A stretch of DNA of 64,000 nt from Apostichopus japonicus (lineage: Eukaryota > Echinodermata > Holothuroidea > Aspidochirotida > Stichopodidae): the NCBI RefSeq assembly GCF_037975245.1, contig NC_092577.1, positions 5,919,001-5,983,000 on the forward strand, given 5' to 3'. The notes beneath the pieces were generated by a model. It was not told the DNA's origin and did not search any database. It saw only the letters and a program-made list of their open reading frames with translations. How positions within the stretch are numbered: the stretch's first letter is position 1; each line of letters starts with the position of its first letter. Position numbers and translations under genes: made by a program. Of this stretch, positions 1 through 12,104 are shown in pieces.

Positions 1-382
1 CAGTGATGGGTGGTGTTCAGCTAGTTAGAACTACTTCTAGGATTTAAAGATAACGTTACTCTAAGGCTCTAGCGTGTACGTTAATGGGGCAATCATATGG
101 AGTGTGTTACCAGAAACACAGTCAGCTTAGTATAAATATATACATAAAAAACGAAAGACTAACACAGGAATTGAAAGAATTGTTTTTTTTTAGAAATTAA
201 ATTATGTCTAACTGTAATAAATGCATTCATCTGCATTTATGGAAAATAAATGATACTGCGTTTCAATGACCTATATTTAATCACATACATATTTTACACA
301 TACAAATAGTTAGGTTTCTTTAAAATGCCTCCCCCCCCAAAAAAAAGAGAGAATATATAAGACTTAGTCTCTGATTATTCAC

Positions 383-570
383 CTCTTAATACTCTTAGGC
401 TCTTCGTTAGCAATCGTAATAGTAAGAAGCCTGTCGTCCCCAGCTTTACTGTAAGTCACATGACTACCTGGTACAGGTGCACCTTTACCCGGTGTCGGTG
501 TACAACACTTCCCTTGCTTCGAAAACGTCAGGAATGTAAGAACAATAACTATATGATATGATAGTGCCAT
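383..570 (-). CDS. First coding exon of a small secreted protein (EF-hand gene A, partial)
   Basis: Minus-strand exon starting at the ATG at 570-568, in a strong context (AAA before, G after), and ending at 383 before a GTGAAT donor. It encodes 62 residues plus two bases of an Arg codon (phase 2). Residues 1-20 form a hydrophobic signal peptide, followed by a Cys-Cys pair at 22-23, a Pro/Gly-rich stretch, and a region ending ANEEPKSIK. A related exon at 8270-8502 on the same strand shares the Cys-Cys pair at the same residue numbers, the NEEP string, the phase-2 end on an Arg codon, and a TATA box about 110 bp upstream. I infer that this is a tandem paralogue of the EF-hand gene there. Its remaining exons would lie beyond the left edge, so the EF-hands are not seen here. 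Confidence 0.55.
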
Positions 571-673
571 TTTATGAAACTGTCGAAAACGCAACTCGAT
601 AATCCAGCTGTTGGTGTAATGGCAAATGACCTGTAGTTTGGCGTTGTGTAGATTGTTATTCGGAAGCTGCCTG

Positions 674-683
674 CTTTTATATA
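674..683 (-). promoter_or_regulatory. TATA box of EF-hand gene A
   Basis: The minus strand reads TATATAAAAG, a near-consensus TATA box, 104-113 bp upstream of the ATG at 570. The spacing leaves room for a short 5' leader and matches the spacing of the TATA box of the paralogue (8613-8621 against its ATG at 8502). Confidence 0.55.
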
Positions 684-893
684 TCCTATCTGTGGCATAA
701 ATGTTGCTCGCAGAGTAAATTTGGAATCGCACGTCATGAACTTAAAATATCTTACGCATAATTTACTGAAAGTTATTGACCGCACCACAAGTATTGCAAT
801 TGTACATCCGCTGAAAGGTTTAACCGGAAACAATATAAAACAGGACCCACGAAGACTACAGTGATCGTTTAAACACATTTCAGTTATTATCAC

Positions 894-2630
894 AGGATTC
901 TTGCCACTATGTGAAAGAGCAATCTCAAAGAGCCCATTTTATATAAAAATTAGGCCTCGCCCTGTAACTAGTGCGTTATCTCATTTTTTGTTAACACAAT
1001 GACACATATTTCAATATCTCAAAGAAATTAGGCCAGGCTTTTCTACGTCCCAATAATCAAAATTAACTTTACCTTCATATATAGTTTTCAGTAATGTTAG
1101 ATTCCATTCTGTTAATATTTTTAGAGTGTAAACACGTCCGATGGGCAAGCGTCCTTCATTAGCCTCGCCTCGCGGGGGTGGGGACGGGGTTGCTGAAATG
1201 TAACACTAAAGCAGAGAACAATGTTACCAACAATCAACCTGGTAATTGTAGGTTAGATTTCATAATTTTCTTTTCCATGCGGTTATTTTTCTTCACGATG
1301 GAATTTGTTGTATATCATTGTAAATTGGTACTGTGTTTCTAACTTTAAGTAATTTCCGTAAAAAGAATCTTCAAATTCCATTTTACATGCATTTGATTGC
1401 AAATACAAACTTATTCTGCAAACTTCATGACATATGTAAAACGTCTGTAAAAATCACAGTATTTAACTTGTAAATATAAAAAAAACTGACAATTTCTGGA
1501 AAATTTTACAGTATGGATTGAAAAATACTTAACCACTTCTGTATACAAAACGTCTATTAAAATAGAAGTTTACATGTACATATAAAACTCCAAATTTGTC
1601 TGGAATATTCGACAGGAATTTACTGTAAATTTACATTTTTGTTTTAACAGTGTGCCGTGATTGGTCAAGCTATGATATCAAGTGATGGGTAGGATATCTG
1701 CCAGTTGAAACTGTCTGTCCTTTAAGGGCCTTGAGAATTGAAGAATTTATTGCGGCAGTCAAAAAATTGAATGACACCTATTGGGAAGTTTGTTAAACAA
1801 ACTACATCCGGGATCATAAATAGCAAAGTTCAATAAACAAGCAGAATGTAACTTCGATTAATTGATCCTCAAACCGGATCTAAGACTTGGGCATTGCTAA
1901 TATATATAAAAAAAAAAACGCATGTATTATTGAAGAACTCCGGTTATCCTCTGGAGGTGAGAACCCAGAGAGCAGGAATGAGGTTGATCCATGGAAGTGG
2001 ATGGAATGGGTATGTAGTGTTATGTATTGGTATGTATTTGTTTAGCACCTCGGTGGTATGGTGGCATACTGCCATTATAGCCTATATGAATCCGTTCTAG
2101 TGTACTCCCTCAATAAAAGTCCCGAAAAGCATCAGCAGAACATCTTTCTTGAAATATTATCACAAAATCTACTTGTTTTCTTGTGGCTGTGATGTCAGAT
2201 GACACAAATGTAGAAGACAATGTGGTGCGAATTTCAGACCACTTTAGGCCTCCCGGGATCAGCGTACGGAAATTATTGTAAAGTGGTTACTTTGCAAGTG
2301 ACGAAAGGGCCAGGCTCTCATACAAGTCGTCATGGTTATGATTCTAACAATTGAAGGTGCCATGATTTGCCAACTTCTCAGCTATCCATTGATGGGTACG
2401 GTTTAGCTAGTGAAAACTTAGAGACATGTAAAGACCACATTACTTGTACGATTTGGTCAGTAAGTCAATGGAGCAACTATATTAAGTAGATATGCAACCG
2501 TATAGCTAGCACATTCTAATTTCAACATGTTATAACTTTAAATAATAACCACATACACACATTAACGTGGTATACGATTTCCGTTTAAACTTTCGTAACG
2601 ATCGAAAGCATCGTATCCAATGGTTTATTA
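894..2630. other. Gene-free AT-rich stretch
   Basis: No frame with exon borders or a recognisable family was found. A 68-codon plus frame at 1894-2100 has no splice context and no recognisable composition. Confidence 0.5.
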
Positions 2631-2632
2631 TT

Positions 2633-2965
2633 GGAAGCGTTGTGGTCAAGTGGTGAAGGCAGTGGACTTGTGACCAAAGGAGTGCAGGATCGATTCCTGA
2701 CCAGATCATTACGTTGTGTCCCTTTAGCAGGGCACTTTATCTCCATTGCCTCTCTTCATCCGGGTGTATAATTGGGGACTTGCGAGGTAAGTTGTAAATA
2801 TAGTTGTTTGCGCCGGTTTGTGGCTGCAGCCTATCGGAAGTCCCCGGGGGAACCGTGGATGTGGTGCACTGTGGCGCCCCAGGAAAGATTGATTGAATTG
2901 TGCACATTTAACCAATGCCCAGGATTCAATTGCAATTGTCGTATGGGAGAGCATTGGCCATGAAC
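2633..2965 (+). repeat. tRNA-derived SINE, copy 1 (full length)
   Basis: The head resembles a tRNA with an A box (TGGTCAAGTGG) and a B-box-like GGATCGATTCCT. It is followed by the body shared with the copy at 34630 (ATTACGTTGTGTCC, then a CACTTNATCTCC block). The 3' body (GGTTTGTGGCTGCA, GTGGTGCACTGTGGCGCCCCAGG, GATTGATTGAAT, ACCAATGCCCAGG) is shared with the fragment at 25141. The two half-overlapping copies show this is one element of about 330 bp. Frames inside it are not genes. Confidence 0.75.
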
Positions 2966-4050
2966 GAGACTGTATACCTTTAATTTTAAACTTTATTAAT
3001 GGCCCTATCAAAGAGAGAATATATTGGTCGTAAGTTATTTCCGACACGGCATGCATTATGTCGTTTGCTTTATGCAGCTACGAATTCAGTGAATAACCGT
3101 TATTTTCACTTTATCATTATTTGTTTGTTTTTAAATCTTTGTACAAATACTGATGACCGTAAAAGCTGAAACCAATCAATAATTACATCACGATTATTTT
3201 TGGAATAAGTTCGGTCAGACGCAGATCCAGGGGTTGTGAAGGTATGTACTCCCCTTCAGGCCAACAATCACACGAAGGGTCACATTGTCCACCCTTGTTT
3301 TTTTTGGGGGGGGGGGGAGGGGGATATCCCGGAATCACAACTTCAGTTTCAAACATGTTTTTTTCTTTCTAAAAAGGTATGGCTTCCATACACTTCTATA
3401 TAATTGTTCTCCCTTAAACAGTGGTTTATTTATTTGAAATTAAGTTGAGGTGCTATTGTGTTATTAGTATAAAGGCCAAGAAAGTAGTGATGAAAAAATG
3501 TATATTTCTCTTTTCGTGTGAAATAATCCACAGAATTTGAAAGTTACTATGTTAATATAAATGGAAGGGAAATATGAATTTTATAACCGTGTTATGTGAC
3601 TACATGTTACATTTGATCGAACATTTTTTGACTGAGGACTTATTTGAAAGCCGATATTGTTTATGTAATGTATTTATTTATTAAAATATGATGATCTATT
3701 ATATGCGTTGGAAATGAACAGTTATAACTTAAAAAGAAAATCCGAAGACAATAGAGAAATGGAAATAATTGTTGTCACATATAATTAACATTTACATACA
3801 CAATAACACTTAATGATTTTATTATACCCTAAACAAGACAAGAACATGATTTTAATTACGGATGTCTTTCAAAACAAATTGTCGTAATACTATTTGCCTA
3901 TCAATGTTATATTGTCCATCTACGACTGGGTTCCAGCATATGTTCATGTATTCTCTGTTTATTAAGTCAACCGCTGGTTTTCAACAGTTGGTTTTCTGAT
4001 AACCATACGATTAGTTGGTCACCTGATCATTAGAACATCTGGTCGTTCTT
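2966..4050. other. Non-coding stretch with a possible transposon terminus near 3217
   Basis: The string CAGACGCAGATCCAGGGG near 3217-3234 resembles the CAG-GGCG-type ends of hAT-like elements and is followed by a G-rich run at 3301-3325. No partner end was found. The rest is AT-rich with no exon that I can support. Confidence 0.3.
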
Positions 4051-4054
4051 CATC

Positions 4055-4565
4055 TGGTCATGCGTACATCTGGCCATGCGGACATCCGATCATATCGACA
4101 TCTGGTCATGCAGACATCCGATCATACCGACATCTGGATATGCGGTCATCCGATCATATCGACATCTGGTCATGCAGACATCCGATCATATCGACATCTG
4201 GTCATGCGGACATCCGATCATATCGACATCTGGTCATGCAGACATCCGATCATATCGACATCTGGCCATGCGGACATCCGATCATATCGACATCTGGATA
4301 TGCGGACATCCGATCACACCGACATCTGGATATGCAGACATCCGATCATATCGACATCTGGCCATGCAGACATCCGATCATATCGACATCTGGCCATGCG
4401 GACATCCGATCACACCGACATCTGGTCATGCAGACATCCGATCACACCGACATCTGGATATGCAGACATCCGATCATATCGACATCTGGCCATGCAGACA
4501 TCCGATCATATCGACATCTGGCCATGCGGACATCCGATCATATCGACATCTGGATATGAGGTCAT
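4055..4565 (+). repeat. 32-bp minisatellite, about 16 copies
   Basis: Tandem units of 32 bp built around GACATCCGATCATATCGACA then TCTGGTCATGC, with a few recurrent substitutions (CATATC/CACACC, GGTC/GGCC/GGAT). Because 32 is not a multiple of 3, each frame cycles through all three phases of the unit. All three plus frames stay open for 139-182 codons, since the unit has no stop in any forward phase. The resulting peptides are the same 32-residue period offset from each other. No start context or splice site suggests translation. Confidence 0.9.
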
Positions 4566-5838
4566 CTGTCTATGCGACATCTGGATGTGCCGTTACCGGT
4601 CTTTATAACATCTGGTAATTTTGATCATCTGGCTCACATCTTGTGTCTTGTGATTTTTACTGATTTTAACTCTTCTAGTGTTAAAGCATCATCTCCTATA
4701 ATGGAAGTAAAGTTCATCATTAGAGTCTGTAATCGTAAACGTCCCAGATTCTACAACGTTTATTTGTTTCTTCTGGTTTCTGGTATTATTTAACGGACCA
4801 AAGAATTCATGTAAAACCTGTTGGAGAGGAATAATCCTTCTGGACGACTCCTCTTCTCCCACAAGCCCCCCCCCCCCCCCACCCCTCTTCACTCCTATAT
4901 ACGCTTCTCATAGTCGATTCCATCTTGATTAATGAATTCCAAGACAATTTATTTTCCATATTCATAGACTATGTAACAATTTAAATAATAGTGACAAAGA
5001 CAACCATTTTCAGTATTTCGCATTTGTTTGCTCTTGTGTATGTGCCTAAACTATAAAAAAAAATGTGTCTACAGACAATGATATCTAACAAAAAAGGAAT
5101 GCAATTATTATACATCATTTTTTGACTAAAATCTATAGGATGATGTCCTTGTTAGATCAATAGTTTTCCAATTATAAATCATACCGTCTTTGGTAAAATT
5201 ACCAAAAATAGCAGAAAACCTCGGTTCTAATGTAGAAGTATAAGAGTCGCTTTGTTAGACAGACCTCATGCCTCGCTCTTCCGGCTGTTGGAAAACCCTC
5301 ATTCTAGCTCTAACATTATATTTTATTTTATTAAATTTACAAGACAACTAAATAGTTGACAAAACGTGGCTAGACGTGTTACATGGTCACATTATAGTTG
5401 GCAAGCTTACAACGCATATATTGCAAATTCAAAGTACGTTTGTATAGTCTTATCACTATGGGAATCGTGGTTCAATATTATTGTCATTCAGGTTCTGACT
5501 GTATTGTAATAGTCCAATCGATCTATTCCCTATTCTAGAGAACATTTCATCGATATATTACATGTATATACAGTTGAAAATACTTCACCATGTTCTCAAA
5601 TGTTACAAAAATATGGCACCATTTACACTTCGAAACCTTGAAAGGAAATATATTATAAAGATACCATTACATGAAGCTTTTTTTTCCTTCAGTATTATTC
5701 CAATTTTACTTTTTTTTTCTTATGTCAGACTCTTATTCAATAGTTTATGAGTATAACTTGTATTTATTTCTTTAAGGTATTCTATATGCAATGGTATGCT
5801 ATATTATGCTATGCTATGTTATGCTATGAAGTACTCAC

Positions 5839-8502
5839 CGTCAGAGTCAATATCCAAAACCATATGTGCAAAATCCTTAACTCTGGTACCATAAGGTGTC
5901 TTCAACCATTCACACGCATCTATAAGTCCATCACTATTTTCATCAAGTTCTTGGAAGAATGTCTCCGGAGATATTTTGTCAGAATTTTTCAAAACAGACC
6001 TGATAGTAAGAAAAACCGAATTAAAATATTTACTATAACCTTCATATACGGTTAATTGTCACCACACCATGTCGCGTTCAGATAGATCTTACATCTATAC
6101 ATAGAGAGATGATCATATTATATCAAGCGCGCTTAGTTTAAAGGGCAATACACAACAGGCTGGTCGTATTTTATACAATTGAATTGAAAATTAATATCAT
6201 ATCAAATAGAAAATTCCTTCAATTTTTTTTTCCAAATAGATCTGAATTGGTAGGAAACCCGGGAGAACTACCGATCGGTTCGTACAACTTGTTCAATACA
6301 CTTTGACCCTTGGTAATGTCGGAATTTGACCTCCATTTCATGCTGCTTGCAATGAATACAAATAACCGCCAGCCGTCTCATATTTGCTTAGGAAATAGTC
6401 TTTTTTTTGAGATATTCTTTAAGCTGATATGTCTACATTCTAGAAGGTCTAAAGAGTGGACACCGTGATATGAATGGAGTTTTTCTAATGAGGTTTCGTA
6501 ATTATCACAATACGCAGGAGAAAGAAGGATTTCTGTTTGAGGACGTTCGTTAAAAAAAAATGAAATACACTCGAAACACTCTACGCATTTGATATAATCG
6601 AAATGGAATCTCAGAACGTTCTCAATTTTTTCAATGGGCAAATTTCCGCTAATAATATATTGTCATTTCGACTTGATTCTTGCAATATCGACTCTACAAT
6701 TTCAACTTTAACGATTTAAATTCAACTTATCTTATCGAAATTTTTATTGATTAACTATTGATTTTTTTTTCCAAATCCCGAAGGCACTTTACTTTCTATT
6801 AATTTCAACCAATTTGGATTTATTTCTAGATTTTTGTAGATTAAAATAATACAAGTTCCGCCTTTTTTATATCAAATTCATCATTCTTATCTTAAAAGCT
6901 CTACCATTGTATCTTAAAATCTTCACTTCGCTTACCAAAGTAAGAAATATACGATCAAAATTTCGACCGCATACTTTAGAACGTCTCTTTGGCGAATACG
7001 GTACGTGACATAGGATTCACTAAAGTATTGTACGTTATGCATGGTTGTATGTTTATACTTCTTTGATGTGATTTAATGAAAACGAGAGCACTCCAATGTA
7101 ATCACCTAAGGCATTTAACAGACTAATTAGGTAGCTTGCCCTCAACAAATGAAGCTTTGGGTTCAGAATCTCGTTCGGTATTACATTCAGTATTTGGTAA
7201 AATCTAATAACCTGATAAATGAGTAAACCGGATGGTTGATGAAAATTGTATTCCTCAATTCATGTTTTAATTGTTTTTTCTTCTTTGAAATGTCGATACA
7301 ATTATTTCAGAAAGAAAATACATGCCGAGATTCGTAAAATACCCACGGCATTGTCACTTTAGAAGAAAAAAAAACTCTGTTAACTCCCTTAAATGATACA
7401 ATGTCTAATTTGGTTACTAGAGGAATTCACTTTATCTTCTCGATCGATTCCAGAAACATTAATGTAGATTAATGTTAGAAATTATTCACCTTTTTAAACT
7501 AGATTGTGTTTATAAATACTTGATATTTAATGGAGGGCTCTATTTCAAAGGACTCCAACTTGTTAATTCCATCTTTAATATTAACTGTACGTTTGTATGG
7601 AATGCGAGCAAGCATTTCAGTTTAGTTAAAGTTAATTAAATCTATGCAGTTGAGGCTTATGATTGATCTTTGCTTAATATATACATACTTATTCTTTGCT
7701 TAAAAGTAAGCCTATGGTTGGAATTGGATGTCCAATTAGAAATCATGACATATATAGTCACTAGGCCTACACGTACATAGGAATCATCCAACCAGATTCA
7801 TCGAATCACCGGCATTACTCTACTTGTTGAAGAAACCATAACGAGTTGAACCCTACGACCATCCAGTGATGCCAGTTGGGATTTACGACAACATTTTGAC
7901 AATACTCGCCTACTTTCAATAAAAATCTATGCATGAATCCGTCATCGAGAATTGATATTGTGTCAAGACATGTAAACAATTGTTAATTCCATTTTCGTAG
8001 TTACTTGACAATGATCGAATGTCCAGCAGTAACAAATGTACACAAAGAAGATAGCATAAACCTCAGTAAGGTCCTCGCAGTGACAGTTTCGTATACGCCT
8101 TATGCCTCGTTTGCCAAAAGTTTGTGATTTGAAAAGTTTAATCTTCCTGGAAGCTTCTATAAGAGTCTAAGTAATATCGTCCGAAACAGTGTGTGAATTT
8201 TTTTCTTTTGACCTGCAAGGACAACAAGCACATTGTGAAGTACATAGAATATAACTAAATATTACTTACCTTATAGCCACGTGTTCTAACTCTTCAAGAA
8301 CTGCAACAGCTTCCACAGCTTCAACTGGCACTGCTACTTCCATTACTGCTAGCTCAGGCTCTTCGTTGGGATCCGTGCCGTATGTTATGGTGGATCCGTA
8401 TGCCAATTCGTTGTCAAAATGGTAAGTAGGGCCACAGCAGTACCCAATTGTCACAAAGGCCAGGACGTTGACTAGAGATAAACCTTGGTGTGACTGCGTC
8501 AT
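5839..8502 (-). CDS. Secreted EF-hand protein (gene B), exons 1 and 2, 3' end not found
   Basis: Exon 1 is 8502-8270: ATG in good context (GCC before it), 77 codons plus two bases, donor GTAAGT. Exon 2 is 5999-5839: acceptor CTATCAG, donor GTGAGT, 161 nt. The phases agree (phase 2 into exon 2, completing an Arg codon; phase 1 out). Residues 1-21 are a signal peptide; Cys22-Cys23 follow; residues 48-75 are acidic with Glu/Val/Ala repetition. Exon 2 has a canonical EF-hand loop at about residues 97-108 (DENSDGLIDACE, with ligands D1, N3, D5, D9, E12). It ends inside a second loop (DIDSDG, residues 127-132), which the next exon should complete. This predicts a secreted or secretory-pathway calcium-binding protein. 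I could not find the third exon between 740 and 5838. Intron 1 is about 2.3 kb. A closely similar first exon lies at 383-570. Confidence 0.75.
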
Positions 8503-8612
8503 GGCTGGTTGATCTCAGTTCTCAATATAGTCACTAAATGTATATAGGCTGACAGTAAATGGATTGGTCTCCTTCTATAAGATTCTAGTGTCCTTACTCC
8601 AAAGCAGTACTC

Positions 8613-8621
8613 CTATTTATA
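8613..8621 (-). promoter_or_regulatory. TATA box of EF-hand gene B
   Basis: The minus strand reads TATAAATAG, ending about 111 bp upstream of the ATG at 8502. The position relative to the ATG matches that of the TATA box of gene A. Confidence 0.5.
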
Positions 8622-8639
8622 TGGCTATTTCAGTGACCG

Positions 8640-10380
8640 TTTTTCTGTTACCTTAACTGATGTTTATTTCATCTTCAAATAAAGAGGACTACCAAGTCTA
8701 TTATTTGCTTTTGAGCGCGTGGATGTGCGCATGGGTGTGTATGTGGGGGTGTGCGTAAGTGTCACCGCGTTGAACAGGATGTACTAAATCCGGTATAAAT
8801 ATAAATGGAAGGAGTTCAACGAAAGTCGACATAAGGGAAAGCACTCTCTTCGAGATGTAGACAACTGGGTAGATTGCAAAATCACTATTGACCATTGATG
8901 GCCAAATTGATAACAACTCAAGCCAGACTATTTTATCACGTATGAACACTGGGGGCACCAAAATTTCCAAATTGACCCCTGTATGAAGTGCACATCACGG
9001 AATATCTTAAGGGTACGAAAGACATAATTCCGCCCCTATCACCGCGCTTCATCGTTACACCAAAATTTAAATACTAAAAATTAAAACTTTGGTATGAATT
9101 CAACATTGTGACGAAACTTTAATATCATATCATCATAAGGTTGCACATTCGTGATTTCAAAAGAGGGATGTTGATCGATTTTGAGACCGACTTTGCTTCT
9201 TGCCACAGACTTCAGTGATTAGTTGTGCAAAATTTTGCAAGTTTGCAAAATTACTCAACAATTTGCTAGGAATGCATACAGCTGCGATACATTTAGATAG
9301 TTCTCGTTCAATTTGTAGCGATTTTGGAAACAAAAAATTGCTTATCAGAAAGAGAAATTTCACACTTACATTTCTATCGAATGTTTCTCAGGGGACATAG
9401 TAGTGGCCCCTGGCGAGGTTAAGGGGGGGGGGGGAGAATCTAAAGTGTTTTTAGATATTCTTTGTTCTCTGATAAAGTGAATTTAAAGCACAAAATACAT
9501 GCGAGAGAGGAAATGCAATTTTCATTGAATTTATTTCAAAAGCTTGGTGGGGAATTTCCATTGGACGCCAGACGTTACTGTTTGGTTAAAAGACATTTCT
9601 TGTTCTATCAGAGCGACTTTAAAGTAAATATGGAATTTAACTTCTGTAGATGGTGTTGCAAGGCCCAAAGCTGCAATGCTTTCAGATATTTATCTTGTAG
9701 ATACGATAACTGAATGACAGGCATACATTCCAGAGATTCCTCCCTGGGTTAGTTATTAATATCCTCTCTAAGATTCCAGCAAGGGGGGAACTACCGCAAA
9801 TTTTAATATTTTGTTCGCCAAATATTTACCCATTCAAAGATATCGTGAGTTTGCAGGAGAGTAAGTGGTTTTTCTTCATTTTACCGCAGCAAACTAAGGC
9901 ACAACTTGGAGAGGGAAGATAAAAAAGTGACCCCACTCCCCTATCCAACATCCCTTGGCGCCGCTACGGAATATTAAACTAATTTTAATCAAATAAAATC
10001 AAAGTTACTTCGCCAGGTTGTTTTCAGCAATAAGTATGCATTGACTATAAAAATCTACAAGCACATTGATAAACTTTAAGTTATATAAACAACGTGCAAA
10101 TATTGATTTGTAAATTATCTTGCATTGCCTGCAATGAAACACGACCAACGTAAAATATGTATTGATAATTCATGTCTGTACTACGCACTTCCAACCTGCA
10201 GATGACATCAACTCTACATTAGAAATAATAATGAATGTAAACGTATGCAATGGTTAGACAAAATATGAGCAGAAGCAAATATAATTTTAGTATTACAAGA
10301 CCATGGTTTTCTATGGGATAAGAAATGATATATTACGTTTTTTTTTGTGCAAAGTATATTTCGAAATAAGAATTTATTTG
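8640..10380. other. No supported gene
   Basis: Short frames on both strands lack exon borders. G-rich and C-rich ends near 9402 and 9950 (GTAGTGGCCCCTGGCG, and GTAGCGGCGCC on the opposite strand) may be termini of a small DNA transposon, but the match is too short to call. Confidence 0.35.
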
Positions 10381-10384
10381 ACAG

Positions 10385-10560
10385 CTCATATGGGCCACCG
10401 TATACCGTTGTAGCTGACGTTTGTGTTTGTTGAATCGATCCAATGGCTAATAGTGAAAGGGGTCACTTCCGTCATTTCACAGAAATTGCGAAATAGTGTC
10501 TATCAGACAATCCTCAACGGAAAAATCCAGTTGTGATGATGTATTCACCATTTGTTTTGA
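10385..10560 (+). repeat. Dispersed repeat, copy 1
   Basis: It shares several blocks in order with 17850-18015: GTTTGTGTT, TCCAATGG, then CACTTCCGTCATTTCACA, then TGTCTATCAGACAA. The order and spacing are kept, so these are two diverged copies of one unnamed repeat of about 150 bp. Confidence 0.6.
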
Positions 10561-10977
10561 TTTTATAACCGAATGATTTTACTGCGTATCTTGACATGAT
10601 AGAAAATCCGAGAATTCATTTTTTTCTTTATTATACCCTGTATGATGCTAACAAACAATAGGAAACTTTATATATTAATAGTTCTGAACACATTGTACAA
10701 TAAGTAATCTTTCCAGTAACCTCCCATCACCGTTCGATGGGACAAAGTTGTCTCGGTAATTGTTTTGGAAGATTAAAAAATGCTATTATTAAAACTTTCT
10801 GTTTAAAAAAAAACATAGAGTTCCTTCTTTCCCGCTAATCAATGATTGAATTTCGCATAAACGTTGTTGATCGCTTAACTGAGTGGGGTTCCTACAAAAT
10901 AAAGATTTTTCTGTGTTAAGATCTTACAAAGCAATCTCCTTCTTGACGGATATCCTTATCCCATTCTACTTACCGCG

Positions 10978-11320
10978 ATTCTCGGAAAACTGGCTCCCAA
11001 TGCTCCAGTGGGAAATCCACTCAATTTGTTTGAGGCTTATCTGTTATTTTACAAAGAATTAATTTTACAACACAGCTGCCTGGCAAAGTGGCCAACGAAC
11101 AGATTCCACGTCAGGGACGTAACCAGGTGGGGGGGGGGTGGGGCAGGGGAAGCAAAGAGATTCTCGGAAAACTGGCTCCCAGTGCCTCCCAATGGGAAAT
11201 CCCCTCAATTTGTTTGAGGCTTATCTGTAATTTTACAACGCAGCTGCCTAGGAATGTTGCCAATGAACATATTCCACGTCAGGGACGTAACCAGGTGGGT
11301 GGGGGGGGGGGGGTTAAACT
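10978..11320 (+). repeat. Direct duplication of about 180 bp at the array edge
   Basis: The block starting ATTCTCGGAAAACTGGCTCC occurs at 10978 and again at 11160. Each copy runs through a minisatellite-like stretch (CAGCTGCCT, GCCAA, GAACA, ATTCCACGT) into CAGGGACGTAACCAGGTGG and a G run. The second copy is the junction with the intact hAT-like element at 11280. The first looks like a duplicate of the same left junction. Confidence 0.7.
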
Positions 11321-12089
11321 CTGAACATGGTAAATTGTCAGTGCTCTTTTGATCTTGAATACTCGTCAGCTCCGTTAACTCGATTATACTCGATTATAAA
11401 CATTCACGTCTACTGATTCAGCTACTTACTTAGTTTGGCAGATGCAATTAGCTAAATTTAGCCTATAACCTATTACATGCCTACATTTGGCCACTTCGTA
11501 ATAAAATACATATTGCCTGCCTAACAGCACTCGATGGAGTGTCACGAGCCGTATGCACAACAACGTCGACAACGTTCGTTCTCATCATTTTTTTTTTATT
11601 CGTCGTCAGTTGTTGCACGAACAACATGTTATGAAGCTAAGCTAGCAATCGTACGTGATACGCGCTTCCTATAAATAATTATTACACTGCTAATACACTG
11701 CGATAACTATATTTGTTTTTAGGCCACTGTACATCTGGCTGTCTAACAAAATATGAAAGATTTTATTGTCCATCAGTTAGGTTCGTCAAGGTCCAGACGT
11801 TGCACAATAAACAAGAATCATCCTACTGGAAAAATTGTAAAAGAGCACTGTTTGTTTTCTTTCTGATATAATATGCAAAAAACATGTAAAATGATTCAAA
11901 CATGAAACACATTCTGCTGAAAATATGATCATATTTGATGGTGAAACTGGCAGAACATTGCACCATATTGCATCTAAGGACCTTCAATTGTTCAAAAATA
12001 TCTCAAAGGGGAGGGAGACACCCTTACACCCTCACCCATATCAATCGCAAAATGTGCTCCCCCCTATCAAATTCCTGGCTACGTCGCTG
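11280..12089. mobile_element. Non-autonomous hAT-like element inserted in the 55-bp minisatellite
   Basis: The left end reads CAGGGACGTAACCAGG and the right end, reversed, reads CAGCGACGTAGCCAGG, 14 of 16 matching. The flanks are TTCCACGT and TGCCACGT, an 8-bp target duplication with one mismatch, which fits hAT transposition. The CAG-start ends with a GTAGCCAGG core are also typical of hAT relatives. At 810 bp with no transposase frame, it is a MITE-like derivative. Both flanks are minisatellite sequence, so it interrupted a unit. Confidence 0.75.
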
Positions 12090-12104
12090 TGCCACGTTGT
12101 ACGT

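Noticed and set aside
2634-2712. A tRNA gene
   Set aside because: The A and B boxes belong to the head of a SINE; the acceptor stem does not close and the same head recurs at 34630.
4060-4618. 180-codon His/Asp-rich frames as a secreted repeat protein
   Set aside because: The same repeat is open in all forward frames and lacks a signal peptide, start context or splice sites.
9399-9968. Small DNA transposon with GTAG(T/C)GGC ends
   Set aside because: The terminal match is short and no target duplication is visible.
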